Shown: one piece after another, positions 1-7,510 of the stretch
How positions within the stretch are numbered: position 1 is the stretch's first letter
Layout of the letters: each line of letters starts with the position of its first letter
NCBI RefSeq assembly: GCF_030812475.1
Contig: NZ_JAUSSR010000004.1
Span: forward strand, 124,001-188,000
Source of the DNA: Pseudomonas lini
GTDB taxonomy: Bacteria; Pseudomonadota; Gammaproteobacteria; Pseudomonadales; Pseudomonadaceae
Direction: 5' to 3'
DNA length: 64,000 nt
The notes under the pieces: model-generated
The model's input: only the letters and a program-made list of their open reading frames with translations
What the model was told of the DNA's origin: nothing
Database searches by the model: none
Made by a program: the position numbers and the translations under genes

Positions 1-1
1 C

Positions 2-316
2 CGGCATATCCAGCGCATGCGCAAACTCTATGGCGAACGCCGGGAGATGACTGCGCGTGGGCTCAGCAAAGCCCTGGGCGACCTGATCCGCATCGATGCG
101 CAACCGGGTGGCATGCACCTGATCCTGCGATTCAAGGAACCACAGTCCGATCGCTTGCTGGTCGAGCGTCTGCAGCAGGCGGGTATTTATGCCGAAGCCC
201 TGAGCGACTGGAGCATCCAGGGCCAGGCCGATTCCGCGCTGCTGCTCGGGTTCGCCAACATCGACTGCGAAGGCAGCGCCGAACAACTGGGAAGGCGCAT
301 TCTCGAGTTGATGTAA
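2..316 (+). CDS. C-terminal end of a MocR/PdxR-type GntR regulator (partial)
   Basis: The frame is open from the first bases and reads HIQRMRKLYGERRE, a block typical of the aminotransferase-like C-terminal domain of MocR/PdxR regulators (GntR winged helix fused to a fold-type I PLP domain). The following residues (GGMHLILRF, then a segment on older or newer ligand states ending in a hydrophobic strand) fit the small C-terminal lobe of that domain. Only about 104 residues are present, so the DNA-binding part and the PLP lysine lie outside the window. A stand-alone aminotransferase is possible, but the length and the RRMRxLYxxRR-like block favour MocR. Confidence 0.75.
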   Translation, partial: RHIQRMRKLYGERREMTARGLSKALGDLIRIDAQPGGMHLILRFKEPQSDRLLVERLQQAGIYAEALSDWSIQGQADSALLLGFANIDCEGSAEQLGRRILELM

Positions 317-417
317 TGCAGTGGATCATGGCCCACTCCGACAGCCGGTTCTTGGACCTTTCTCGCCAGTGCGACGGATCGCATCATCGGTGCTTGCCAT
401 CCACCGGGAATCATCCG

Positions 418-1023
418 ATGTCCACGCCTGCCCCGCTTCGCAGCATTGCCGTTTTCTCAGGCTCCAACCACGGCTTCAACCCCGAATATGCCCAAGGGGC
501 CCGGGCGCTGGGCAGGGAAATCGCCAAACGCGATATACGCCTGGTCTATGGCGGCACCGACAAGGGCTTGATGGGGGTGATGGCCGATACCGTGCTCGCC
601 GCAGGCGGTGAAGTGGTCGGCATCATTACCGATCTGCTGTTTGGACTCGGGCATCTTCATCCCGGGCTGACCCGACACGAAGTGACGCAGGACATGCGCA
701 GCCGCAAGATGCGCATGAGTGAATGGGCCGATGCGTTCATTGCGTTACCAGGCGGCCTGGGGACCTTTGAAGAACTGTTTGAAGCGGCCACCCTGACGCA
801 ACTGGGCGAACACCGCAAGGCCGTCGCCTGCCTGAATACCGGCGCTTTTTTCGATCCGGTTCGCACCCTGCTCGAGCATGCCGTGAAAGAGGGTTTCATG
901 AAACGCGAACACAGCCAGATGCTGATCTTCGACACCGACCCGTCAGCGCTGATCGATGCGCTGGCGCAGTGGCAGGCGCCGACGGTCGGCAAATGGATCA
1001 CCGAGTCGCAAGGCGTCAATTGA
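418..1023 (+). CDS. LOG family protein (TIGR00730, Rossmann-fold nucleotide hydrolase)
   Basis: A 201-residue protein. The N-terminus IAVFSGSNHG and the block PGGLGTFEELFEA match the PGGxGTxxE signature of the LOG family (cytokinin riboside 5'-monophosphate phosphoribohydrolase and related nucleotide 5'-monophosphate N-glycosidases). LVYGGTDKGLMG is the usual second glycine-rich loop. The frame is open further upstream (to base 316), but the ATG at 418 gives the normal family length and puts the first beta strand at the N-terminus. In bacteria these proteins remove the base from nucleoside monophosphates, and the physiological substrate is often unknown. It follows the partial regulator gene with no visible promoter and is closed by a REP pair. 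Confidence 0.85.
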   Translation: MSTPAPLRSIAVFSGSNHGFNPEYAQGARALGREIAKRDIRLVYGGTDKGLMGVMADTVLAAGGEVVGIITDLLFGLGHLHPGLTRHEVTQDMRSRKMRMSEWADAFIALPGGLGTFEELFEAATLTQLGEHRKAVACLNTGAFFDPVRTLLEHAVKEGFMKREHSQMLIFDTDPSALIDALAQWQAPTVGKWITESQGVN

Positions 1024-1032
1024 AATGCGGAA

Positions 1033-1127
1033 CCTGTGGGAGCGAGCGTGCTCGCGAAAGCGGTTTAACATTCAACATACTTGTTGACTGACACTGCGCT
1101 ATCGCGAGCAAGCTCGCTCCCACAGGG
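1033..1127. repeat. REP doublet (GTGGGAGCGAGC class)
   Basis: Two inverted copies of a Pseudomonas REP palindrome (CCTGTGGGAGCGAGCGTGCT and its complement) separated by about 45 bases, right after the LOG gene. Such doublets can stop transcription or stabilise mRNA ends. The left copy has a one-base difference in the loop (GCGTGC instead of GCTTGC). Confidence 0.85.
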
Positions 1128-1158
1128 AATGCGTTTTACCTGCTGACATTGGTGGCGC

Positions 1159-1629
1159 TTACTTGGACAGCTCTACAGCCGGCACGCCTTTCTTCACGAT
1201 ATAGGTCGCCAGCTCCGACGCCTTGCCTGCACCGACATTCTTCGCGACATGCGCAGTGCCAGCGGGGATATACAGGGACTCACCGGCCTTGAGCGTTACC
1301 GGTGGCTGTCCCTCGAGCTGATACTCGAACGTGCCCTCCAGGACGTAGGCAACTTCCACACCGGGGTGAGAATGCTTGGGCGATGACACACCCGGATCGA
1401 TATCAACCAGTACCTGAACCACCTCACGCCCGGAAACATCCAGGTCGCGTTTCAACAGGTCGGTGCGGTGGATTCCGGTCTGCCAGCTTTTGGCCGGCTG
1501 CGACGCTCGGCCGGCTTCAGCGGGAGCCTTCGATTCTTGAGCTTGGGAAACGCCTGCGAAGGCAGTGAGCGCCACGCTGGCGGCAATGGCCAGCAAGCCA
1601 GTGGTGTTGCGGAAGTTGATACGGAACAT
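1159..1629 (-). CDS. Secreted single-domain cupin protein
   Basis: A 156-residue protein. The ATG at 1629 follows a GGAG ribosome site and starts a clear Sec signal peptide (LLAIAASVALTAFAGVSQAQ, cut after AQA-like residues near position 30). The rest is one cupin barrel: PKHSHPGVEVAYVLEG carries the HxH...E metal-binding part of motif 1 and IPAGTAHVAKNVG carries the motif 2 histidine. The substrate cannot be read from the sequence. The open frame extends to 1929, but that extension is low complexity and lacks a signal, so it is not used. A paralogous secreted cupin lies at 39657-40064. Confidence 0.8.
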   Translation of the reverse strand: MFRINFRNTTGLLAIAASVALTAFAGVSQAQESKAPAEAGRASQPAKSWQTGIHRTDLLKRDLDVSGREVVQVLVDIDPGVSSPKHSHPGVEVAYVLEGTFEYQLEGQPPVTLKAGESLYIPAGTAHVAKNVGAGKASELATYIVKKGVPAVELSK

Positions 1630-1822
1630 CGCATTTCTCCAGGGGATTACACGGCAAGGCCGCGCCAGGTTTGCCGCGGATGCGGTGGCTCTATTGGGAG
1701 GCCGCCGTGTATCGCGCAAGTGTCGCCAAACCCATGGTTTTGTATGCGAAGGTAGCTGTCGGGGCGGTGGATACGTACCGATACAAACCACAGCAGTGTA
1801 TCGACTTGCCTGTCCATCAATC

Positions 1823-1860
1823 CATCGCAAGGGTGTAGCGCCGGCCCCACCCTTGCGATG
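1823..1860 (-). terminator. Strong hairpin after ohr
   Basis: A perfect 12-base stem (CATCGCAAGGGT / ACCCTTGCGATG) with a 14-base loop lies 11 bases beyond the ohr stop codon on the minus strand. There is no clear U tract, so it may be a Rho-dependent end or an mRNA-stabilising hairpin rather than a classical intrinsic terminator. Confidence 0.55.
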
Positions 1861-1871
1861 ACAGTCCGGCT

Positions 1872-2288
1872 TCAGACCAGGTTGATCTCGACCTCGATAT
1901 TGCCCCGCGTCGCCTTGGAATACGGACACAATTGATGGCCTTTATCCACCAGCTTGCGGGCCGTTTCCTGGTCCATGCCCGGCAGTTTGATGTTGAGGCG
2001 GGCCTGGAGCAGATAGCCGCCCGCATTGGTGCCCAAGTCAACTTCGGCATCGATGCTCAGGTCAGGCGGAAGCTTGACCTGCATTTCGCGCGCCGCCACC
2101 TGCATCGCACCAATGAAGCAGGCGGACCAACCGGCGGCGAACAACTGTTCCGGATTGGTGCCGTCACCCGGGCCGCCAGGGGACGAATGCTTGACGTCGA
2201 GACGCCCGTCATCGCTGCGCGACGCGCCATCCCGTCCACCGGTGGTGTGGACTTTGGCGGTGTACAGTACTTTTTCGAGCTGGGACAT
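1872..2288 (-). CDS. ohr: Organic hydroperoxide resistance protein, Ohr/OsmC family
   Basis: A 138-residue protein matching the Ohr branch of OsmC. MSQLEKVLYTAKVHTTGGRDG is the typical Ohr N-terminus, and the two redox cysteines are visible in WSACF (Cys57) and LCPYS (Cys121), with NPEQLFAAG before the first. Ohr reduces organic and lipid hydroperoxides in the cytoplasm using lipoylated partners. The ATG at 2288 is preceded by GGAGATCATC and is better than the longer reading. No ohrR-type MarR repressor is adjacent, so its regulator must lie elsewhere or be absent. Confidence 0.93.
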   Translation of the reverse strand: MSQLEKVLYTAKVHTTGGRDGASRSDDGRLDVKHSSPGGPGDGTNPEQLFAAGWSACFIGAMQVAAREMQVKLPPDLSIDAEVDLGTNAGGYLLQARLNIKLPGMDQETARKLVDKGHQLCPYSKATRGNIEVEINLV

Positions 2289-2636
2289 GATGATCTCCTG
2301 ATTGAAAAGGTAAAAAAACTGCCTTCGACGCACATCCCGATCGAGTCGCCTCTATGGGGGGGGGTGGGTGAAGACGTCGTTTACGCGCGCTCAGGTGAAT
2401 TGCAAAACTCGCCTGCTCATCGGATCAGGCCTGGTTTGGCTCCTTCGTAAGAGGACAGCCGGCACGCCTCGCATCATGGATTTGCCGCCCGATCGGGCTT
2501 GTCCATAAACCGTAACGCGCCGGATCTCTCACTATAGTTCGTGTCAGTGCGTCTATCGGGTTGCCGGTCGCCTGCCGGGCTCGATCCCACAGGGGGGTGC
2601 GGGTGTCCGGGAGATTTGCGCCTGGCACCGTCCCAA

Positions 2637-2797
2637 TGTGGGAGCGAGCTTGCTCGCGATAGCGGTCCGTCAGTCGCCGCGATGTTGAATGTGCCGCCGT
2701 CTTCGCGAGCAAGCTCGCTCCCACAGGTGACTGATGGTGTCGGCGAGATTGCGCCGGACACCGTCCCAATGTGGGAGCGAGTTTGCTCCGGGCGGCA
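2637..2797. repeat. REP doublet plus a single REP half-site
   Basis: Bases 2637-2727 hold an inverted pair of GTGGGAGCGAGCTTGCTCGC palindromes about 50 bases apart. A third, single, variant copy (GTGGGAGCGAGTTTGCTCCG) lies at 2770-2797, just beyond the stop codon of the minus-strand gene that ends at 2803. The rest of the 500-base gap between ohr and that gene shows only a G run (about 2356-2365) and no convincing coding sequence. Confidence 0.8.
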
Positions 2798-2802
2798 CTC
2801 GA

Positions 2803-3174
2803 TCACCTGCGCGGCGAGTGCTTGCGCGCCAGACGTTGCGGCCAGTTCCCACCATTGGCACGCTGACATTCTTCTTCTGAATCGAACTGCACATGGGCCG
2901 AGACCGGACTGACCGTAACCTGCGCTTCAGTTAACGCCTGAGCGGTCAGTTCAATCATGCGTCCACCCTGCCCGCTCGCCAGTGCCTGATTCTTTTGTGC
3001 CTGCGTCTCGAACACCCAGACCACCCTCAGGCTGGAAGGAAACTCGGCATAGTCGATCTCGTGGGTCAGCCAGGCGAAACCGACCAGCTCCGCCTTGGCC
3101 GTCTCGCACGCCTCGGTGAGCGTGACGACCAGTCGCCGTTCGATGTGCGCTTGCTCGCGTTTGCTTAACCCCAT
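2803..3174 (-). CDS. Conserved hypothetical protein, last gene of a three-gene operon
   Basis: A 123-residue soluble protein (MGLSKREQAHIERRL...) with no signal peptide or membrane segment. The N-terminal half is helical and charged, the middle has a strand-rich block (LRVVWVFETQAQKNQAL), and the C-terminus is basic. I do not recognise a characterised family. The ATG at 3174 overlaps the stop of the upstream DUF2269 gene by 10 bases, so translation is probably coupled; the longer frame to 3282 runs through that gene and is rejected. Its job is probably linked to the oxidoreductase and membrane protein in front of it. Confidence 0.65.
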   Translation of the reverse strand: MGLSKREQAHIERRLVVTLTEACETAKAELVGFAWLTHEIDYAEFPSSLRVVWVFETQAQKNQALASGQGGRMIELTAQALTEAQVTVSPVSAHVQFDSEEECQRANGGNWPQRLARKHSPRR

Positions 3175-3671
3175 GATTGAATTCCCAACATCTCGACCAT
3201 TTGCGCCGGCGTCATTTTTGTCACCATCATCAACACAATCACAAACATTCCCGTAAAACCGACAATCCCCAGCCAGAACCATTTGTTGTAAACCGTCCGA
3301 TACTCATCGTTCAGATCCTGCCCTGTGTCGACCGCATTCAATGCCATGACATGAAGTCGCTTCTGTAACACTAACACCGGAAGCCAAAGCGAACCGACGC
3401 ACAGGAAGATGATCAGCGACGTCAGGATCCATTCCGTGGTCAATGGCAGTCCGGACAGCTGCATCAGCAGGTAGCCGGTCGTCATCTGGATCAAGCCAGC
3501 TGGCGTAGTAATCCAGGTGTCGAACCGCACGACCATCCTGGCCACGTGGGCGATCACTTGAGGGTTGGCCGAGCGGCTGGCCGAGATCAAATACAGGTAA
3601 GAGCCCATGCCGAATCCAAACAGGAAGATCGCGGCGATGACATGAACGTATTTCAGGCACAGGTACAGCAT
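3165..3671 (-). CDS. DUF2269-type integral membrane protein
   Basis: A 168-residue protein with four hydrophobic segments (roughly residues 3-25, 50-72, 78-100 and 135-158). KYVHVIAAIFLFGFGMGSYL resembles the start of DUF2269 proteins, small inner-membrane proteins of unknown role with a conserved histidine in the first helix. The ATG at 3671 begins two bases after the TGA of the upstream gene; a TTG at 3677 overlapping that stop is an alternative. It sits between a saccharopine dehydrogenase-like gene and a small unknown gene in one operon. Confidence 0.75.
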   Translation of the reverse strand: MLYLCLKYVHVIAAIFLFGFGMGSYLYLISASRSANPQVIAHVARMVVRFDTWITTPAGLIQMTTGYLLMQLSGLPLTTEWILTSLIIFLCVGSLWLPVLVLQKRLHVMALNAVDTGQDLNDEYRTVYNKWFWLGIVGFTGMFVIVLMMVTKMTPAQMVEMLGIQSWG

Positions 3672-3673
3672 GT

Positions 3674-4801
3674 TCAAGACTGCTCGTCAGAGAAGCGTAC
3701 GCACAGCTGCAGGTTTGCCGGATCGTTTATGGCGGCCATGTACTCTTCGACACTGATTTCGCCCACGCAGGCCCGGGCACCGGGTTCGGGACAGTAGCCC
3801 TGGACGACTTTCGACATTAGGGCCACGGCCGCACAGCTCGGAATCTCCGGCCCCTTGTCATTGTTGGCCGTCAGTTGCGCCGTCATCGACAGCGGTTTCC
3901 CATCACTGCCCAGCCCTTTGACGTCGATGTACATCGCACTTTTACCATCGCCGAAGTGCTCGAACCAGGTACCCCAGCGATGCAAGCGTGCCGCCCAGAC
4001 CGCAGGGTCGCGAACCAGACCGATTCTCAGCGCTTCGGCGAGTAACCAGTTAGCCACACCACCAAGCTTGAGACCCGGACCCGCCTTGAAGCTCAAGGTC
4101 CTGGCCCCGTAACGACTCGGGAAGATATCCATGTCCGGCACGTCTACATTGGCCAGCACCCGTGTCCCCAGCGGCGGCATTTTACGCAGGGTAAGGTCCT
4201 GCCAACCCGACACGTCATGCACCTGACCGTTCCTGAGTTGTTTGATGGGCTTGCCGGCGTAGGCCAGCACACCCTCGACAGTGGACAGACCCGGCATCTT
4301 GGCCGATGAAGAAATGCCATGCTCGATCGAGTCGATGCGCTGAAAACGGTGGCGATACTCGTCGATGATGGCGGATGACAGCGTCGGCACCGAGCTGCAA
4401 CCGCTGAGGATGACAACGCCTGCCTGCTTTGCTCGTTCGTCGAGTGCATCGATGCCATTGACGAAGGTGCGACAGTCAGACAGGTCGCAGTAATTCACTC
4501 CGGCGGCTATGCAGCCTTGCGCCACTGCATAGGACTGCCCCTGAAACGGGCCGCCGGTGTGGATCACCCAGTCGATGCCCATTACCTGCAATGTAGAGAT
4601 GAACGTTGAGTCCATGGCATCGCCGCACCAACTTTCACAGGCTCGACCTGAGCTGGCGTGCAGCTCAGTGACCTTGTGCAGTGTCTTGTGAGAATCACGC
4701 CCCGCGATCACCAACGCGACGCCTGGCATCGCGATCAAACGCCTGCAAACGATGCTGCCGAAGTTTCCGTAGCCGCCGACCACCATTACCCTGAGTGTCA
4801 T
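3674..4801 (-). CDS. Saccharopine dehydrogenase-like NAD(P)-binding protein
   Basis: A 375-residue protein starting with a Rossmann dinucleotide-binding loop (VMVVGGYGNFGSIVCRRL). The following sequence (DWVIHTGGPFQGQSYAVAQ, then GVNYCDLSDCRTFV) matches the saccharopine dehydrogenase NADP-binding superfamily, in which an acquired carboxylate or carbonyl is reduced or removed; the actual substrate is unknown. It lacks the length and C-terminal domain of true lysine-pathway enzymes. It is the first gene of the operon that runs to 2803. A short upstream gap separates it from the divergent repeat-protein gene. Confidence 0.75.
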   Translation of the reverse strand: MTLRVMVVGGYGNFGSIVCRRLIAMPGVALVIAGRDSHKTLHKVTELHASSGRACESWCGDAMDSTFISTLQVMGIDWVIHTGGPFQGQSYAVAQGCIAAGVNYCDLSDCRTFVNGIDALDERAKQAGVVILSGCSSVPTLSSAIIDEYRHRFQRIDSIEHGISSSAKMPGLSTVEGVLAYAGKPIKQLRNGQVHDVSGWQDLTLRKMPPLGTRVLANVDVPDMDIFPSRYGARTLSFKAGPGLKLGGVANWLLAEALRIGLVRDPAVWAARLHRWGTWFEHFGDGKSAMYIDVKGLGSDGKPLSMTAQLTANNDKGPEIPSCAAVALMSKVVQGYCPEPGARACVGEISVEEYMAAINDPANLQLCVRFSDEQS

Positions 4802-5025
4802 TCAACGCATCCCTGAACCATTCGATCATGCAGCCAACCCGCCCGAGACTGGCCCGGGGAGCTTCTCTGATATCGGTCGGGCAGGCAAACAAAAACAGGG
4901 CGCGCTGCGCAAAACCATCCATTGCCGACGTCGATAGTCACCATCAACGCAATGAAGTTCTCTTAAAAACTCCGCGGCGTAACATCGCATCCATACCAAC
5001 CAATAACTCCCCCGGAGCACACATC

Positions 5026-5505
5026 ATGAAACGCCAAACCATCCTCAGCATCGCTTTCTCGGTTTTTGCAGTTAACGCTTTCGCTGCTACTTCTACCCAC
5101 CCGGTTGTCGCAGAAGGCGGCTCGGACCGTTTGATTGAAAGCCGCGTGGCTGAGGGTGGTTCGGATCGGTTGCTCGAGAATCGTGTGGCTGCCGATGGCT
5201 CGGATCGTCTGATCGAAAATCGCGTGGCTGCCGATGGTTCGGATCGCTTGATCGAGAATCGCGTGGCTGCCGATGGTTCGGACCGGTTGATTGAAAACCG
5301 CGTGGCTGCTGATGGTTCGGATCGTCTCATCGAAAACCGCGTGGCTGCCGATGGTTCGGATCGTCTGATCGAAAACCGCGTGGCTGCCGATGGTTCGGAT
5401 CGTTTGATCGAGAATCGCGTGGCTGCCGATGGTTCGGACCGGTTGATCGAAAATCGTGTTGCCGAAGGTGGTTCCGATCGCTTGATCGAAAGCCGTGCGG
5501 CGTAA
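5026..5505 (+). CDS. Secreted protein made of ten 13-residue tandem repeats
   Basis: A 159-residue protein. The ATG at 5026 follows CCGGAGCACACATC and begins a Sec signal peptide (IAFSVFAVNAFA, residues 8-19). After residue 27 the whole mature protein is ten copies of a 13-residue unit with consensus VAADGSDRLIENR; seven central copies are identical in protein and the first two and the last carry EGG or ESR variants. The protein ends two residues after the last unit. The DG-SD-R pattern suggests an acidic/basic, possibly ion-binding or surface-exposed extended fold, but I know no function. It is monocistronic, with an intrinsic terminator 29 bases after the stop. Confidence 0.85.
   Translation: MKRQTILSIAFSVFAVNAFAATSTHPVVAEGGSDRLIESRVAEGGSDRLLENRVAADGSDRLIENRVAADGSDRLIENRVAADGSDRLIENRVAADGSDRLIENRVAADGSDRLIENRVAADGSDRLIENRVAADGSDRLIENRVAEGGSDRLIESRAA
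5107..5496 (+). repeat. In-frame 39-bp tandem repeat array, 10 units
   Basis: Ten 39-base units encoding VAADGSDRLIENR-type peptides. Units differ mainly at synonymous third positions (for example GGTTCGGATCG against GGTTCGGACCG), so the amino acid sequence is kept while the DNA drifts. The array length is a multiple of three, so unit gain or loss keeps the frame. Confidence 0.95.
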
Positions 5506-5533
5506 ATGAATGGTTTTACCGTGACACTCAACG

Positions 5534-5565
5534 AAAAACCCGGCATCGTCTGCCGGGTTTTTTTA
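5534..5565 (+). terminator. Intrinsic terminator of the repeat-protein gene
   Basis: AAACCCGGCA and TGCCGGGTTT form a 10-base stem with a short loop (TCGTC), followed by a run of T residues. It lies 29 bases after the stop codon. Confidence 0.9.
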
Positions 5566-5676
5566 TACCTGCAAGAGTCCGCAATTCAATGACTGCCCGG
5601 GCGATCACCACAATCGCCGGCTCCGGTATCGACACTATCACCTGCATACCGCCAAATTGTGGAAGACGCCAAGCCT

Positions 5677-5925
5677 TGTAGGAGCCGGCTTGCCGGCGAA
5701 GGCGTCTGCATGGGCACTGCAAGGCTTGAGGCCGCCTTCGCTGGCAAGCCAGCTCCTACAGGGATCACTGGTGTGCAGATGGATTGTGGTCAACCCCGAA
5801 CCCTGTCGAAGCCGGCTTGGCGAAGGCGTCCGCATGGGCGCTGCAAGGCTTGAGGCCGCCTTCTACGCTCATTCAGGAGAATCGCGTTATCGTTTACGAT
5901 CATCGCGAGCAAGCTTGCTCCTACC
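5677..5925. repeat. REP doublet, degenerate second doublet and a third half-site
   Basis: 5677-5762 is an inverted pair of GTAGGAGCCGGCTTGCCGGC-class REPs around a spacer reading GCAAGGCTTGAGGCCGCC. 5803-5871 repeats the same spacer and flanks but with decayed palindromes. 5900-5925 is a single copy of the other class (GCGAGCAAGCTTGCTCCTAC). This explains most of the 440-base gap before the next gene. Confidence 0.8.
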
Positions 5926-5949
5926 GCCCCCCATCCGTCGGAGACAGCC

Positions 5950-6252
5950 GTGACAGCGCTTACCGCCCGCCAGGTTTACCAGTCAATGCGCGACGCCGCC
6001 CTGGGCATTCGCCCTTTGCAGCGAATCGGCGAACAGTCCGCGGCGGGCCTGATGCAGGTCGATATCGAGGGCTGGCGGCTGACCCTCGAAGTCGATGGCA
6101 ATCACCTGCGTCATTGCCAGCACTGCCAGAGCCCGGACGGCCGCGAGGGTGTGTTCGACAGTTGGCAACGCACTGACCCCGTCAGCTTGCTCAGCGCCTG
6201 GGAACTGACGCAAATCGAATGTTTGCTGGCTGACCTCAAAACCGTGGTTTGA
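5950..6252 (+). CDS. Small conserved hypothetical protein (possibly DUF7693-like)
   Basis: A 100-residue soluble protein with a GTG start at 5950. The sequence has a predicted strand-rich centre (LMQVDIEGWRLTLEVDGN), then HLRHCQHCQSPDGREG, a CxxC pair next to several histidines, which could bind a metal. The C-terminus is a helix. I associate this pattern with a Pseudomonas-restricted small family, but function is unknown. Its end overlaps the end of the convergent glucarate dehydratase-like gene by 17 bases, so the two mRNAs share an antisense tail. Confidence 0.65.
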   Translation: MTALTARQVYQSMRDAALGIRPLQRIGEQSAAGLMQVDIEGWRLTLEVDGNHLRHCQHCQSPDGREGVFDSWQRTDPVSLLSAWELTQIECLLADLKTVV

Positions 6253-7510
6253 TCGCCTTCCACTCCGGCTTGTAACGCTGCATCTGCTTCACGTCATCGC
6301 GCTGGCGAATGCCGCAGGTCAGGTACTGGTCATGCAGCTTGCCCAATTGATCGTGATCCAGTTCCAGCCCCAACCCCGGTGCGCGGGTGATCTTCACGCA
6401 ACCGTCGACGATCGGCAGCTTGCCGCCCTTGATCACCTCTTCATCCGGCTCCTGCCAGGGGTAATGGGTGTCGCAGGCATAATCGAGGTTGGGCACTGAT
6501 GCGGCGACATGCGCCATGGCCATCAGGCTGATGCCCAGGTGCGAGTTGGAATGCATCGATACGCCCAGGCCAAAGGCCTGGCACATTTTCGCCAGCGCCT
6601 GGGTATCGCGCAGGCCGCCCCAGTAATGGTGATCGGCGAGCACGATCTGCACGCTGTTCAACGCCACGCTGCGGCGAAATTCATCAAAGTCGGTGACCAC
6701 CATGTTGGTCGCCAGCGGCAGTCCGGTGCGCTTGTGCAGCTCTGACATACCCTCCAGGCCAGGTGTCGGGTCTTCGTAATACTGCAGGTCGTCGCCGAGC
6801 AATTCGGCCATGCGAATCGAGGTTTCCAGCGACCAGTTGCCGTTCGGGTCGATGCGCAACGGGTAACCAGGGAAAGCTTTTTTCAGCGCCTTGATGCATG
6901 ACACTTCATGTTCGGGCTCCAGCGTGCCTGCCTTGAGCTTGATGCTCTTGAAGCCATAGGTCTCGATCATGCGCCGGGCCTGGGCGACGATCTGCTCTTC
7001 ATTCAGGGCTTCGCCCCAATTGTCCGGTTTGTAGGGTGAGTCGACGTGCTGGGCATATTTGAAAAACAGGTAGGCGCTGAACGGAATCTGGTCGCGGATC
7101 GCACCGCCCAGCAGATCCACCAGGGGCACGTTCAACGAATGCGCCTGCAAATCCAGAAACGCTACTTCAAACGCCGAATACGCGTTGCTCACCGCTTTAC
7201 TGGCATGGGAGCCCGGTGCCAGTTCCGCACCGGCGATACTCGCAGGCTTGTTCGCCGCCACGGTGGCCTGGACGATGTTGCGCAGTTGATTGAGGTTGAA
7301 CGGATCGAGGCCGATCAGTTGCGATTGCAGTTGCTGCTGGATCGCCAGCGCCGGGGCATCGCCGTAGCTCTCCCCCAGCCCGATGTAGCCATTGTCGCTT
7401 TCGATTTCGATGATCGAGCGCAGCGCAAAGGGTTCGTGAATACCGCTGGCGTTGAGCAGCGGCGGGTCACGGAAGGCGATGGGGGTGACGGTGACTCGTT
7501 TGATTTTCAA
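6236..7510 (-). CDS. Glucarate dehydratase-like enolase-superfamily enzyme
   Basis: A 424-residue member of the mandelate racemase/enolase superfamily closest in pattern to GudD. Visible landmarks: the catalytic KxK in FKSIKLKAG, metal ligands in RIDPNGNW (Asp), YYEDP (Glu) and ATNMVVTD (Asn), and the general base region SMHSNSHLG (His). GudD dehydrates D-glucarate to 5-keto-4-deoxyglucarate. It is somewhat shorter than the usual 446-451 residues of GudD, and the N-terminus lacks the usual extension, so a related sugar diacid is possible. It is coupled by ATGA to the MFS carrier in front of it, which supports uptake and dehydration of one substrate. Confidence 0.8.
   Translation of the reverse strand: MKIKRVTVTPIAFRDPPLLNASGIHEPFALRSIIEIESDNGYIGLGESYGDAPALAIQQQLQSQLIGLDPFNLNQLRNIVQATVAANKPASIAGAELAPGSHASKAVSNAYSAFEVAFLDLQAHSLNVPLVDLLGGAIRDQIPFSAYLFFKYAQHVDSPYKPDNWGEALNEEQIVAQARRMIETYGFKSIKLKAGTLEPEHEVSCIKALKKAFPGYPLRIDPNGNWSLETSIRMAELLGDDLQYYEDPTPGLEGMSELHKRTGLPLATNMVVTDFDEFRRSVALNSVQIVLADHHYWGGLRDTQALAKMCQAFGLGVSMHSNSHLGISLMAMAHVAASVPNLDYACDTHYPWQEPDEEVIKGGKLPIVDGCVKITRAPGLGLELDHDQLGKLHDQYLTCGIRQRDDVKQMQRYKPEWKAIKPRF

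Noticed and set aside
4944-5546. 200-residue minus-strand frame across the repeat gene
   Set aside because: It is the mirror of the 39-bp tandem repeat. It has no ribosome site and no signal peptide, and exists because the repeat has no stop on either strand.
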